A stretch of DNA of 64,000 nucleotides, from positions 1 through 64,000 of the forward strand of contig NZ_JACCHP010000025.1 in assembly GCF_016031625.1 (NCBI RefSeq). Direction: 5' to 3'. Of this stretch, positions 15,829 through 25,600 are shown in pieces. The stretch comes from Bradyrhizobium agreste (lineage in GTDB: Bacteria; Pseudomonadota; Alphaproteobacteria; Rhizobiales; Xanthobacteraceae). Below the pieces are notes generated by a model that was not told the origin of the DNA, searched no databases, and was given only the letters and a program-made list of their open reading frames with translations. The translations under genes and the position numbers were made by a program. Every line of letters begins with the position of its first letter. Within the stretch, counting starts at the first letter, position 1.

Positions 15829-16953
15829 CTACTCTGACTTGGCTGGAGCTTGCGAGAGGCGAACTTGCGGAATCCGGGCTTGGGCGATCTCGGCCGTGGG
15901 CGTCTGGATCAGGCTCTGCGCTAGGGCAGCGGCCGCCGGCACGTTGTCGCGCTTGACCGACGAGGTCTGCTCGACCGCCGGCGCCATCGGCGCGGACTGG
16001 CTGGCGCCCTGGACCGTGACCTGGCCGCGGCCGGTGACGATTCCGGTCAGCGTGCGCTTGGACTGCAGATTGAGCACGCTGACGGTGTCGCCCTCGGCGC
16101 CGCTCTCGATCGCCTTGCCGCGCGTGGTGAGATAGAGGCCGGGCACCTGGTAGATGATGGTGACGGCCTGATCGCGCACCACGAAGTCCGGCCTGACGAG
16201 GTCGGCGGCGCGGATCGGCGTGCCCGCGCGCATTCCTCGACGCAGCTGCATGCCGATGCTGCGGTCGCGCGAGGCAGGCTCGCCGGCGACCTCGGCCTTC
16301 GGCCGGCGCTCCAACGACAGGTCGGAGGATTTCAGAAGCTCGGCACGGTCGATGTCGCGGGTCAGCACGGCCACCTCCACCGTCTCGATCGCGGTGCCGG
16401 TGAAGCGCAGCTTGGTCGGCGCGGCGTTGCCGTCGTTGGCGATCTCGAAGGCGATGTCGAAACGGCCGCTGCGGGCATCATAGCGGGTTGCGACCGGCTG
16501 CAGCGCGCCGCTGTTGGAGGCCTCCAGCCGCATCTCGGCGACGCTGCGGTCGAACGTGATGGTGATGTTGGCGGCCTCTCCGAGGCCGAAGCGGCGCTCG
16601 AGCGCCGCGGCGACCGCGTTTTCGATATCCTTGCTCGCGAGCGTGCGGGCGAGGCGGGTGACCTGGACCTCCTTGATGTCCCCGGTCATGACGCCGATCA
16701 CCTGCTTGGCCCGCAGCACCGACAGCACCTGGCCGACGGTCAGCGTGCCGGTGGTTCCGAGATCGGGCGAGCGGTAGACCGGGATCGGCGCGGCCGATCC
16801 GGCGTTGTCGATGAGATCGCCGATCCGCACCACGTCCGAGGTCACCGTGACGCTTGCGCGCAGCGTCGGCGCCGCGATGAAGTCGTCGGCGGCCGCTGCC
16901 GGCAAGGCCAGCGCGAGAAGGGTGGAGATGGTGGCGAGGGTGGCGCGGATCAT
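15829..16953 (-). CDS. flgA: P-ring assembly chaperone FlgA
   Basis: 374 aa from ATG at 16953. A GAGGTG at the end of flgG has the right spacing for it; ATG 16959 and GTG 16962 are alternatives too close to that site. A signal peptide (IRATLATISTLLALALPAAA) is followed by two SAF-like beta-clip regions; the C-terminal one (AVLTRDIDRAELLKSSDL...RRGMRAGTPIRAADLVRPDFVVRDQAVTI) is the characteristic FlgA domain. The protein assists FlgI polymerisation in the periplasm. It is longer than enterobacterial FlgA (~220 aa) and has an extra ~65-residue disordered C-terminal tail rich in Ala and Gln. Confidence 0.94.
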   Translation of the reverse strand: MIRATLATISTLLALALPAAAADDFIAAPTLRASVTVTSDVVRIGDLIDNAGSAAPIPVYRSPDLGTTGTLTVGQVLSVLRAKQVIGVMTGDIKEVQVTRLARTLASKDIENAVAAALERRFGLGEAANITITFDRSVAEMRLEASNSGALQPVATRYDARSGRFDIAFEIANDGNAAPTKLRFTGTAIETVEVAVLTRDIDRAELLKSSDLSLERRPKAEVAGEPASRDRSIGMQLRRGMRAGTPIRAADLVRPDFVVRDQAVTIIYQVPGLYLTTRGKAIESGAEGDTVSVLNLQSKRTLTGIVTGRGQVTVQGASQSAPMAPAVEQTSSVKRDNVPAAAALAQSLIQTPTAEIAQARIPQVRLSQAPAKSE

Positions 16954-16963
16954 GGTCATCACC

Positions 16964-17752
16964 TCAGCGGAACAGCGCCGTGGTCGATTGCATCATCTGA
17001 TCGGCGGCGCTGATCACCTTGGCGTTCATCTCGTAAGCGCGCTGGGCGGCGATCAGGTCGCTCATCTCCGAGACGACGTCGACGTTGGCCTGCTCGAGGC
17101 TGCCTTGCGTGATCTTGCCGTAGCCCTCGGAGTTCGCGGTGCCGTCCTGCGGCGCGCCGGACGAGGGCGTCTCGGTGAACTGGTTGTTGCCGACCGGCTG
17201 CAGGCCCGCCTTGTTGATGAAGCGCGTGATGCCGATCTGGCCGACGATCGAGGAGGTCGACGAGCCCGGCAGCGTCACCGATACCTGGCCCTGCTCGCTC
17301 ACGCTGATGCCCGAGGCGTTGTTCGGGATGGTGATGGTGGGCTGCACCGGGTTGCCCTGCGCGGTGACGACGCGGCCCTGATTGTCCATCTGGAAGGTGC
17401 CGTCGCGGGTGTACTGGAAGCTGCCGTCGGGCATCAGGATCTTGAAGAAGCCCTCGCCCGAGATGGCGAGATCGAGGTCGTTGCCGGTCTGCGACAGCGT
17501 GCCTTGCGTCATGCTGCGCGGCGTGCCGACGGTCTTGACGCCGCCGCCGATGTCGACGCCGACCGGCAGGATGGTGCCCTGGTCCGACGACTGGGCGCCG
17601 ACGCGGCGGACGTGCTCGTAGATCAGGTCCTGGAATGCCGCGGTCTGCTTCTTGAAGCCGGTGGTGCGGAGGTTGGCGATATTGTTGGAGATCACCTGAA
17701 CGTTGAGTTCCTGCGCCGCCATTCCGGTCGCTGCGGTGTGAAGCGCCTGCAT
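16964..17752 (-). CDS. flgG: Distal rod protein FlgG
   Basis: 262 aa. The N-terminal rod motif (MQALHTAATGMAAQELNVQ, NNIANLRTTGFKKQ) and C-terminal QANVDVVSEMSDLIAAQRAYEMNAKVI are diagnostic. It forms the distal rod between the P/L rings and the hook. Encoded 16 bp after flgF and followed 10 bp later by flgA. Confidence 0.97.
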   Translation of the reverse strand: MQALHTAATGMAAQELNVQVISNNIANLRTTGFKKQTAAFQDLIYEHVRRVGAQSSDQGTILPVGVDIGGGVKTVGTPRSMTQGTLSQTGNDLDLAISGEGFFKILMPDGSFQYTRDGTFQMDNQGRVVTAQGNPVQPTITIPNNASGISVSEQGQVSVTLPGSSTSSIVGQIGITRFINKAGLQPVGNNQFTETPSSGAPQDGTANSEGYGKITQGSLEQANVDVVSEMSDLIAAQRAYEMNAKVISAADQMMQSTTALFR

Positions 17753-17768
17753 CTCAGTTCTCTCCTAA

Positions 17769-18530
17769 TCAGGCCGGAACGTCGGCGAGCTTGTCGATCG
17801 CCGATTTGTGGAGGTCGCTCTGCTGCTGCAGCAGGTTGGCGATCGCGGTGTAGCTGCGCATCACCTCGACCATGCGGGTCATCTCGCCGACCGCATTCAC
17901 GTTCGACTTCTCGATGTAGCCCTGTTGCAAGGTGGACTTGGTGTCGGCCTGCTGGTTTGCCGAGCCGGCGGCATAGAGATTGGCGCCGAGCTTGGTCAGC
18001 TTGGCCGGATCGTCGAACGAGACCATGCGGATCTTGCCGCGGATCGAGTCGGTCTTCGCCGTACCCTCGAGCACCGTGACGGTGCCGTCGGGCGCGACGT
18101 TGATGTCGTGGTCGGTCGGCTGGAAGGTGATCGGGCCGGCATTGCCGAGCACGAGATTGCCGTCGGCGGTGACGAGCTGGCCGGTGCTGTTGAGCGAGAA
18201 TTTGCCATCGCGGGTATAGAGCTCGCCGCCATTGGCCTGCACCGCGAAATAGGCGCCGCCGTTGATCGCAATGTCGAGCGGATTGTTGGTCGGCTCCATC
18301 GGCCCCTGGCCGATGTCGCGGAAGGTGCCGCGGTCCTGGACATAGGAGACCTGGCGGTCGCGGCCGATGAAATTGTCCTCACGCGCGTTCGAGTTGAGAT
18401 ATTCCTCGAACAGCGAATGGTCGGCCTTGAAGCCGTTGGTGTTGGCATTGGCGACGTTGTTGGCGATGACATCCATCTGCCGCTCCAACGTCATCTGCCG
18501 TGACAAGCCGATCAGAAGCGCGTTCTGCAT
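17769..18530 (-). CDS. flgF: Proximal rod protein FlgF
   Basis: 253 aa from ATG at 18530 (MQNALLIGLSRQM), with AGGGGAG at proper distance; a longer frame adds 14 unrelated residues. Rod/hook family motif ANNVANANTNGFKAD and C-terminal SNVNAVGEMTRMVEVMRSYTAI. First gene of the flgF-flgG-flgA-flgH unit. Confidence 0.96.
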   Translation of the reverse strand: MQNALLIGLSRQMTLERQMDVIANNVANANTNGFKADHSLFEEYLNSNAREDNFIGRDRQVSYVQDRGTFRDIGQGPMEPTNNPLDIAINGGAYFAVQANGGELYTRDGKFSLNSTGQLVTADGNLVLGNAGPITFQPTDHDINVAPDGTVTVLEGTAKTDSIRGKIRMVSFDDPAKLTKLGANLYAAGSANQQADTKSTLQQGYIEKSNVNAVGEMTRMVEVMRSYTAIANLLQQQSDLHKSAIDKLADVPA

Positions 18531-18913
18531 CGGAAATCTCCCCTGAGCGGATCTGCCATTTCGCTCTCCCAAGCGCCTTGGCGGACCCCGTGACCGAGAC
18601 CGTCGGGCTCTCCCAAACCCTGCGGTCTCGGCCCTTTCTCAGCGAAAGCCGTGCCAATTGAAAAAATCACGTTTTTTCAATATCTTGCCCGTTTTCGAGA
18701 GGCGCGAGCGGGCGGCAGAAAGGTTCTGTTAGCCATGTTTGCCCGGCAGATTTTTCCTAGCAGAGGCCCAATCGAAAGATTCCGTTAACCATTATTACCG
18801 TAGCGTTTGCGCATCAGAGGAGCGCATTGCGCTGGGGCATTCGTATCGCGTCATTGTCTGCCAGGAGGCTTCGCTCTTTCGACCCCTTTGAGAGATGAAC
18901 GGGCGCGGCAACC
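18531..18913. promoter_or_regulatory. Divergent flgF/fliL control region
   Basis: 383 bp without a gene. It includes CGTTAACCAT at 18783-18792, the same core found at the CtrA boxes before fliC, fliX and flgB. Here the upstream half is GAAA rather than TTAA, so it is only a half-site. Also a GAAAAAATCACGTTTTTTC palindrome at about 18659-18677. Promoters for both operons must lie here. Confidence 0.4.
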
Positions 18914-19411
18914 ATGGCAGAGAACGAGGAAGGCGGCGCAGCCGCTGATGGCGCGGAAGCCGCTCCGCCGAAGAACAAGCTCAAGCTCATCATCATGGTC
19001 GTCGGCGTGCTCGCCGTGCTCGGCGGCGGTGCAGCGACCTGGTTCTTCTTCTTCCGTCAAGGCGAGAACGAGCACCATGCCGAGGCCGCACCGCCGCCGA
19101 AGCCGCCGGCCTTCGTCGACGTCCCGGACATGACGGTCAACCTTGCCGGCGCGCCGGGCGAGCGCGTGCAATATCTGCGGCTGAAGATCGTGCTGGAACT
19201 GAAGGAAGAGAAGCAGATCGAGGCGATCAAGCCGACGATGCCGCGCGTCACCGACATCTTCCAGACCTATGTGCGCGAGCTGCGCCCGTCCGACCTCAAC
19301 GGTTCGGCCGGCATCTTCCGCCTCAAGGAGGAGCTGACCAAGCGCGTCAACGCGGCGGTCGCCCCGATCCAGGTCAGCGCCGTGCTGTTCAAGGAAGTCG
19401 TGGTCCAGTGA
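18914..19411 (+). CDS. fliL: Flagellar basal-body protein FliL
   Basis: 165 aa. A single membrane segment (~25-46, LIIMVVGVLAVLGGGAATWFFF) follows an acidic cytoplasmic N-terminus. The periplasmic domain (FVDVPDMTVNLAGAPGERVQYLRLKIVLEL ... AAVAPIQVSAVLFKEVVVQ) is the stomatin-like FliL domain that surrounds the stator. First gene of the fliL-fliM-DUF6468-motE unit. Confidence 0.94.
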   Translation: MAENEEGGAAADGAEAAPPKNKLKLIIMVVGVLAVLGGGAATWFFFFRQGENEHHAEAAPPPKPPAFVDVPDMTVNLAGAPGERVQYLRLKIVLELKEEKQIEAIKPTMPRVTDIFQTYVRELRPSDLNGSAGIFRLKEELTKRVNAAVAPIQVSAVLFKEVVVQ

Positions 19412-19430
19412 GCATGACGGACTAGGGATC

Positions 19431-20633
19431 ATGGCGGGCAACGACCAAGTCGACCAGGATGCAATTGCCGCCCAGTGGGAGGCCTCGCTCGATTCCGAGG
19501 ATCCCGCCGAGGCGGCAAAGGCTGCTGCCGAGAACGAGCTATCGGAGACCATGGCCCTGCAATGGGCCGCCATGGTCGAGGACGGCAGCCGCGATCTCGG
19601 CACTGGCAAGAACTCCGGCGAGCGGGTGCTGTCCCAGGAGGAGATCGACAATCTCCTCGGCTTCACCGTCGGCGACGTCACGCTCGACGACCATTCCGGC
19701 ATCCGCGCGATCATCGATTCGGCGATGGTCTCCTACGAGCGTTTGCCGATGCTCGAAATCGTCTTCGACCGCCTGGTGCGGTTGATGACGACCTCCCTGC
19801 GCAATTTCACCTCCGACAACGTCGAAGTCTCGCTCGACCGCATCACCTCGGTGCGCTTTGGCGACTACATGAACTCGATCCCGCTGCCCGCCGTCCTCAC
19901 CGTGTTCAAGGCCGAGGAGTGGGAGAATTTCGGCATGGCGACGGTCGATTCCAACCTGATCTATTCGATGATCGACGTGCTGCTCGGCGGCCGCCGCGGC
20001 ACCAGCCAGCTGCGCATCGAGGGAAGGCCCTACACCACGATCGAGACCGAGCTGGTCAAGCGGCTGGTCGAGGTGGTGCTGGCCGACGCCGAGCAGGCGT
20101 TCCGGCCGCTGTCGCCGGTGACCTTCACGATCGACCGGCTCGAAACCAATCCGCGTTTCGCCGCGATCAGCCGTCCCGCCAACGCCGCGATCCTGGTGCG
20201 CCTGCGCATCGACATGGAAGACCGCGGCGGCAACATCGAGCTGCTGCTGCCTTACGCGACCATCGAGCCGATCCGGGGCGTCCTGCTCCAGATGTTCATG
20301 GGCGAAAAGTTCGGCCGCGACCCGGTCTGGGAGGGCCATTTCGCCACCGAGATCGTGCAGGCCGAGATCGCCGTCGACGCCGTGCTCTACGAGGCCGACA
20401 TTCCGCTCAAGCAGCTGATGCGGCTCAAGGTCGGCGACACGCTGCCGCTCGACATGCGCGCCGACGCCAACGTCACCGTGCGTTGCGGCGACGTCACGCT
20501 GACCGAGGGGCGGATGGGGCGGGTCGGCGACCGCGTCGCGATCCGCGTGACGAAACCCTTGCGCAAGCCAAGTACGACACTTGCGATGTTCGAGAAGGTG
20601 GACGAGCAGAACAAGATGATGGAGGCCCCATGA
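19431..20633 (+). CDS. fliM: Flagellar motor switch protein FliM
   Basis: 400 aa. Has LSQEEIDNLLGF, the linker that leads into the CheC-like middle domain (RLPMLEIVFDRLVRLMTTSLRNFTSDNVEVSL; ...MIDVLLGGRRG), and a C-terminal SpoA/FliN domain (RLKVGDTLPLDMRADANVTVRCGDVTLTEGRMGRVGDRVAIRV). An N-terminal extension of ~60 acidic residues precedes the core; the usual CheY-P binding EIDALL peptide is therefore internal, as in other alphaproteobacteria. The stop overlaps the next start (ATGA). Confidence 0.96.
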   Translation: MAGNDQVDQDAIAAQWEASLDSEDPAEAAKAAAENELSETMALQWAAMVEDGSRDLGTGKNSGERVLSQEEIDNLLGFTVGDVTLDDHSGIRAIIDSAMVSYERLPMLEIVFDRLVRLMTTSLRNFTSDNVEVSLDRITSVRFGDYMNSIPLPAVLTVFKAEEWENFGMATVDSNLIYSMIDVLLGGRRGTSQLRIEGRPYTTIETELVKRLVEVVLADAEQAFRPLSPVTFTIDRLETNPRFAAISRPANAAILVRLRIDMEDRGGNIELLLPYATIEPIRGVLLQMFMGEKFGRDPVWEGHFATEIVQAEIAVDAVLYEADIPLKQLMRLKVGDTLPLDMRADANVTVRCGDVTLTEGRMGRVGDRVAIRVTKPLRKPSTTLAMFEKVDEQNKMMEAP

Positions 20634-21079
20634 ACCACTCCCTGGGAATGGCGATCGAGACGCTGGTGGCTATCCTGCTGATGCTGACGATCGTCTACTG
20701 CGTCATGCTCAACAGGCGCCTGACGCGGCTGAAGGCGGACGAGCATTCGCTGAAGGCCGTCATCGCCGAGCTGATCACTGCGACCGAGATCGCCGAGCGC
20801 GCGATCGGCGGGCTGAAGCTCGCCGTGCGCGACGTCAACGAGAACCTCGGCAGCCAGCTCGCCGCCGCGACGCAGATGTCGGACCAGCTCTACAAGCAGC
20901 TCGGCGAGGCCGACAACGTGGTGCGGCGCCTGTCCAAGATCGCGATCGCCGCGCGCCCAGTCACCAATCCGGAGACGGTCGCCGCGCCCACAGCCGCCAA
21001 GCCGTCGACCGCGAAGGCGGTGGCGGCCGCCGCCGAAGCCTTCTCCGAGCGCCGACGATCCAAGGGTCTTGCCGCATGA
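20630..21079 (+). CDS. DUF6468-type membrane protein of the fliM operon
   Basis: 149 aa. The ATG overlaps the fliM stop as ATGA, with GGAGG six bases before it, so it is translationally coupled to fliM. One N-terminal membrane segment (MAIETLVAILLMLTIVYCVML) is followed by LNRRLTRLKADEHSLKAVIAELI and a long helical, probably coiled-coil cytoplasmic or periplasmic part, ending in an Ala/Lys-rich tail. Proteins of this kind (DUF6468) sit between fliM and motE-like genes in many rhizobia. Function unknown; stator or switch support is a guess from context. Confidence 0.85.
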   Translation: MNHSLGMAIETLVAILLMLTIVYCVMLNRRLTRLKADEHSLKAVIAELITATEIAERAIGGLKLAVRDVNENLGSQLAAATQMSDQLYKQLGEADNVVRRLSKIAIAARPVTNPETVAAPTAAKPSTAKAVAAAAEAFSERRRSKGLAA

Positions 21080-21088
21080 AGCCTTGGT

Positions 21089-21850
21089 ATGAAGTCCTTT
21101 CGTAACATCCGCGTCATTCCGGTCGTCCTGGTCGCCGTCGCGGGCCTCGCCACGCTGAAGGTGGCGGGCCTCGCGATCAATGGCGGCTATGTCTTCGACT
21201 ACAAGCCGAACCAGACCAAGAAATCGTGGGCGCAGGAGAACCTGAACTTCCCCGGCCGCGAGGAGCCGGAAATCATCACCGGTTCGACCCATGGCGCGCC
21301 GAAGGAGGCGCCGAAGCCTGCCGCGCCCGAGACCAAGCCCGAGGGCACCGTGGTCAAGGTGGAGGAAGGCCAGCCGCAGGTCTCGGCCTCCGAGCGCGCG
21401 ATCCTGGAAAGGTTGCAGGCGAGGCGGCAGGAGATCGAGGCCCGCCAGCGCGAGATCGACATCCGCGAAAGCCTGCTCAAATCGGCCGAGAAGCGCATCG
21501 AGACCAAGGTCGAGGAGATGAAGGCGGTGGAAACCCGCATCTCCGCAACGCAGGCCGAGCAGAAGGCCGCCGAAGCCCAGCGCATGAAGGGCCTCGTGAC
21601 CATGTACGAGGGCATGAAGCCCAAGGACGCCGCGCGGGTGTTCGACCGGCTCGAGATGGGCGTGCTGATCGAGATCGCCTCGGCCATCGCGCCGCGCAAG
21701 ATGTCGGACATCCTGGGACTGATGTCCTCCGAGGCCGCCGAGCGGCTGACAGTCGAGATGGCCCGCCGCGCCAATGGCGGCGGCGATCAGTCCGCCTCGG
21801 CCGGCGATCTGCCCAAGATCGACGGCAAGCCGACGCAAAAGCCGAATTGA
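21089..21850 (+). CDS. motE: MotE-family motility protein (MgtE-N-like)
   Basis: 253 aa with an N-terminal hydrophobic signal/anchor (VIPVVLVAVAGLATLKVAGLA), a Pro/Lys-rich linker, a ~75-residue coiled coil (ILERLQARRQEIEARQREIDIRESLL...) and a C-terminal MgtE-N/FliG-like helical domain (GLVTMYEGMKPKDAARVFDRLEMGVLIEIASAIAPRKMSDILGLM). In Sinorhizobium MotE is the periplasmic chaperone of the motor protein MotC. No motC homologue by name is here, but a giant periplasmic TPR protein lies at 28930. Last gene of the fliL operon. Confidence 0.88.
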   Translation: MKSFRNIRVIPVVLVAVAGLATLKVAGLAINGGYVFDYKPNQTKKSWAQENLNFPGREEPEIITGSTHGAPKEAPKPAAPETKPEGTVVKVEEGQPQVSASERAILERLQARRQEIEARQREIDIRESLLKSAEKRIETKVEEMKAVETRISATQAEQKAAEAQRMKGLVTMYEGMKPKDAARVFDRLEMGVLIEIASAIAPRKMSDILGLMSSEAAERLTVEMARRANGGGDQSASAGDLPKIDGKPTQKPN

Positions 21851-21932
21851 GGTCTCGACGCGAAGCGCGCTTTCGATCCGCGCGCGCCTCGCGCGGCGGT
21901 TCGACTGGAGCCCAGCGAAACGCCTCGTGCGC

Positions 21933-22172
21933 TTAATTCGCGAAGGCCTGTTGCACCCTGTGAACAGGCGGGCGCAACTGCTGCTCCACCCGAGCGAGGA
22001 TATTGACCTGCTGCTTGATCAGCGCCGCCTTCGAGACGCGGGTCACGAGCTGCAGGGTGCTGTGGCAACAGGGGCACTCATATGTCTTCAGGGCATATCC
22101 TCTGGCGATCGGAACGATCGCGACGACTGCTCTTGCCCTGCTACACACAATGCAACCGGCTTCTCCGCTCAT
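21933..22172 (-). CDS. Small Cys-pair protein (possible zinc ribbon)
   Basis: 79 aa, ATG at 22172 with a G-run ribosome site. Two cysteine pairs, CIVC at ~7-10 and CPCC at ~33-36, separated by a basic and hydrophobic stretch (ARGYALKTYE), suggest a one-zinc ribbon, followed by a helical tail. Convergent with motE, 82 bp between stops. No named family recognised; the arrangement of cysteines makes it more likely real than not. Confidence 0.55.
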   Translation of the reverse strand: MSGEAGCIVCSRARAVVAIVPIARGYALKTYECPCCHSTLQLVTRVSKAALIKQQVNILARVEQQLRPPVHRVQQAFAN

Positions 22173-22452
22173 TGATTACCCCCCAGAGCCAACCAATGCG
22201 ATTTGCATCGCCGAGAATCACATTTGATTCAGAGTCGCGCGCGCACCGCAACGAGCCGAAGGTTGTGAGTGCGCGCGCTCAGCAACTCGTCAACGTGGAA
22301 AATCAGCCTCCCGTGGCGGATGCAGCCGAGGCAGGCGGCATCCTCCGGGACTGCGATGAGTTGACGCGCGCAGGTGTGAAGTGGCGTACAGTGGAGCTCA
22401 AGGCGCCGTCCTACGCTTCGGCCATTCGCGGTCGGCAGCGCAGGAGGAGGCC

Positions 22453-22650
22453 ATGAACTACTCGTCCGCAGCAGAACGCGTCATCGAGGCCGTCAACCGG
22501 CTGCTCTTAGCGGCGATGACATTCGCATGGACGTCCGCGCTGAGCCACCAGCATGCGGCGCCGCCGGAAGGCGAGGCCGGCAACGATGATGAATCTTCTC
22601 TTGGCGAAGCGAGCTCCTCGGCGCCCGATGGCGTCGGGAAGCAACACTGA
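22453..22650 (+). CDS. Small protein with strong ribosome site
   Basis: 65 aa. AGGAGGAGG at 22442-22450 before the ATG is an unusually perfect ribosome site. One hydrophobic segment (VNRLLLAAMTFAWTSALS) is followed by an acidic, Ser/Glu-rich tail. Convergent with the large RTX gene, 22 bp between stops. No family recognised. The 280 bases before it (22173-22452) hold another open frame without a good start, and I see nothing else there. Confidence 0.5.
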   Translation: MNYSSAAERVIEAVNRLLLAAMTFAWTSALSHQHAAPPEGEAGNDDESSLGEASSSAPDGVGKQH

Positions 22651-22672
22651 AGACGCCATCGGCGCGGGGGCG

Positions 22673-25600
22673 TTACACGATCAGATCGTGCAAGCCGTGG
22701 CCGTGAGCTGCAACTGGCCCATGAGGCGGATCAACATCGGGCGGAGATGGTTCAGGCGTGAACGACAGTTCGGACCCCGCGAGTCCTCCTGCGTGGTCGT
22801 GATGACCGGCAAGGTCTGTGAGACGATCCGGCATCACGCTGTGCTGTGAGCCCTGCGAAGCATCATCCTTGAACCGGAATGAGTCGCCGAGCTGCTGCGT
22901 CTCGCTTGCAAGCGAGTGGCCGGCGCCTCCGGTCGACGACTTCGAAAGGCTTGGGTTGAGCGCCGTGTCCGCCGTTTCATCGCCGGTACGTCCGTGAGCA
23001 TGAGCCGCCTGGTCGGCGCTTTCCTGGGGCGAGACGCCGTGATGTCCAGCATCGTTCCCCAGCGCAAGCCCGCGGCCGGCGTGCTGTTCGGCGGCAATAT
23101 GATCAAAACTCAGCGCGGCGATGGCAATGTCAGCCATCTGGCCACTTTCAATCGCGCCATTCTTGCCAGCCGCCGCGGCTGTGTCGAAGTCCGTGAAGTG
23201 GAAGACAAAGCTGGCCTGCGTCGGTGCGGCGACGGATTGCAACGTGGTAGACGGTCCGCTGGCCGAAGGTGCTACCGCATCAGTGTGGGACGTTTCGGTC
23301 GGTTGCGTCGGATCCGAACTGGAGAGGCTGGAATATTCAGATCGTCCGATCTGATCCCAGGTTGAATCCAGGTTGTAGGTCGGTTGGCTTGACTGGATTT
23401 CCGGACTCCCGTCCGCGAGGAGCGTGCCGTCGCCGCTTCCGGAATCGGACGAGATCTCGGAGGTGGTCGTCATTGCCGCAGCCGCATCACTCTGCAGGGG
23501 TGCGGTGAGGTCGATGAGTTCGCTGGCAGCCGTCATCACAGGTGCGGCCGCCGGCGCCAGGATGAAGTCCGAGGCGTCGATGGTTGCAATCCCCTGTAGA
23601 TGGATTTCGACCAGACTGGAATCGCCGATGTGCAGGGTCTGGTCCGTTGGATTGACGTACACGACGGTTTCGTTCGCCGCACTGTCATAGAGCCAGGCGA
23701 TCGTATGTGCCGGCACCGTCGTGCTGGTGGAGCTCAACGCCAGGATGGCAAACCCAAGCGCGCCAAGAGCGGTCAGGTCGATCTTGTCGGATCCCGAGGC
23801 GAAGTCGGTGATGGTATCGAACTGGCCTGCGTTGGAATCGGCGACGAACAAATATGCGAAACGGTCGTTCCCGTTGCTGCCGGTGAGTTGGTCCGCACCA
23901 AATCCACCAGTTATGGTGTCGCTGCCGTTGTTGCCGTTGATCGTATCGTTTCCCGAGCCGCCGTAGATGACGTCATCGCCGTCGTTGCCTTTGATCGTGT
24001 CATTGCCGGAGCCGCTGTAGAGAACGTCCGCTTTGCCGGTCCCGTTGACCGTATCGCTGCCGGCCCCGGCATAGATGACCTGCCCTATGTCGCCGCCGCC
24101 GGCAATGGTTTCGCTGCCCGGCGTTCCGTACACGTTCGGGGGATCGGTTATCACGATGGATCCGGTAGCCAGGTTGTCAAAATCGTTTGGATCTGCATCG
24201 CTGGCGCCATGAATGGCGACGGTCACCGTCTGCTGCGTACCGTCGATTGAGGTTACCGTGAATGTGTCGGTCAAGGTGTCGCCGACATCGAGCGCCTGAA
24301 CCACGCTGTTGTTGTTGTCAAGGGTGTAAGTCCATACGCCGGCTGCGGTCATCGTGAAAGTGCCATATCCGCCGTTACTCGCCGTCGGCGAAGGGACCGC
24401 GGTGAACGTATTCGGCGCGTTGTCGACGTCCGTATCGGTCAGCGTGCCGGTCGCGATGGGAGCGCCGGGCGAGAAGGTTCCTGCCTCGGTCACCGAGCCG
24501 GTCGTGGTGCCGGAAATCACGGCTGCGTCGTTGCTGCCGAAGATGGTGATCGTCACCGTCTGCGGCGTGCCGTCGAGGCTAGTGACAGTGAAGCTGTCGG
24601 TGAGTGTATCGCCGACATTGAGCGCCTGCACCGCGCCGCTCGCATTGTCGAGTGTGTAGGTCCACACGCCGGCCGCGGTGATCGTATAGGCACCATAAGC
24701 GGCCGTGCTCGCCTTGGGCGAACTCACTGCTATGAAAGTATTGGATGCATTGTCGACGTCGGCGGCAACGAGCGTGCCCGTTGCGCGCGGCGCGCCGGGC
24801 GTCGAGTTGGCAACGCCTCCGGCCTCAGTCACCGATCCGGCGGTTGTGCCGGAAATCACGGCAGCATCGTTGCTGCCGCGGATGGTGATCGTCACCACTT
24901 GGGCCGTTCCGTCCAGAGTGGTCACCGTAAAGCTGTCGGTCAGTGTCTCGCCGGCATTGAGCGCCTGCACCGCGCTGTTGGCGTTGTCGAGCGTGTAGGT
25001 CCACACGCCCGCTACCGTCATGGTGAACGTGCCGTAGCCGGAAGCGCTCGCCGTTGGCGAGACGACTGCCGTGAATGCATTTGCGGCCGTGTCGACGTCG
25101 GTGTCGGTGAGGGTGCCGGTCGCGACAGGCGTGCCGGGGTTCGCATTGGCGACGGCGCCAGCCTCGATGACGGCGCCGGTCGTGTCGCCGGAGATGACCG
25201 CTGCATCACTGGCTCCCTGGATGGTGATCGTCACCACCTGGGGGGTGCCTCCGATCGTGGTCACCGTGAAGCTGTCGATCAGCGTTTCTCCGGCATTGAG
25301 CCTCTGCACAGCCGGGTTGGCATCGTCCAGAGTGTAGGTCCAGACGCCGGACGCCGTCATGGTGAAGGTGCCGTAGCCACCGGCGCTCGCTGTTGGCGAG
25401 CTCACCGGGGTGAACGTATTGGGCGGATCGTCGACGTCCGTGTCCGTGAGGGTGCCGGTCGCAACCGGCATGCCAGGCGTTCCGTTGGCGGTGCCGCCAG
25501 CCTCGATAGTGGACCCAGCCGTGGTGCCGGAGATGATTGCGGCGTCGTTGACACCGTTGATGGCGATCGTGAAGGTCTGGCTGACAGAGGTAACTCCGTT

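Noticed and set aside
22082..22456. Open frame upstream of the small gene at 22453
   Set aside because: No ribosome site at any start, it overlaps a better-supported minus-strand gene, and no recognisable sequence.
23700..25560. Repetitive tract as a CRISPR array or satellite
   Set aside because: The period is ~330 bp, in frame, and encodes VCBS domains; there are no short direct repeats with unique spacers. No CRISPR array was seen anywhere in the window.
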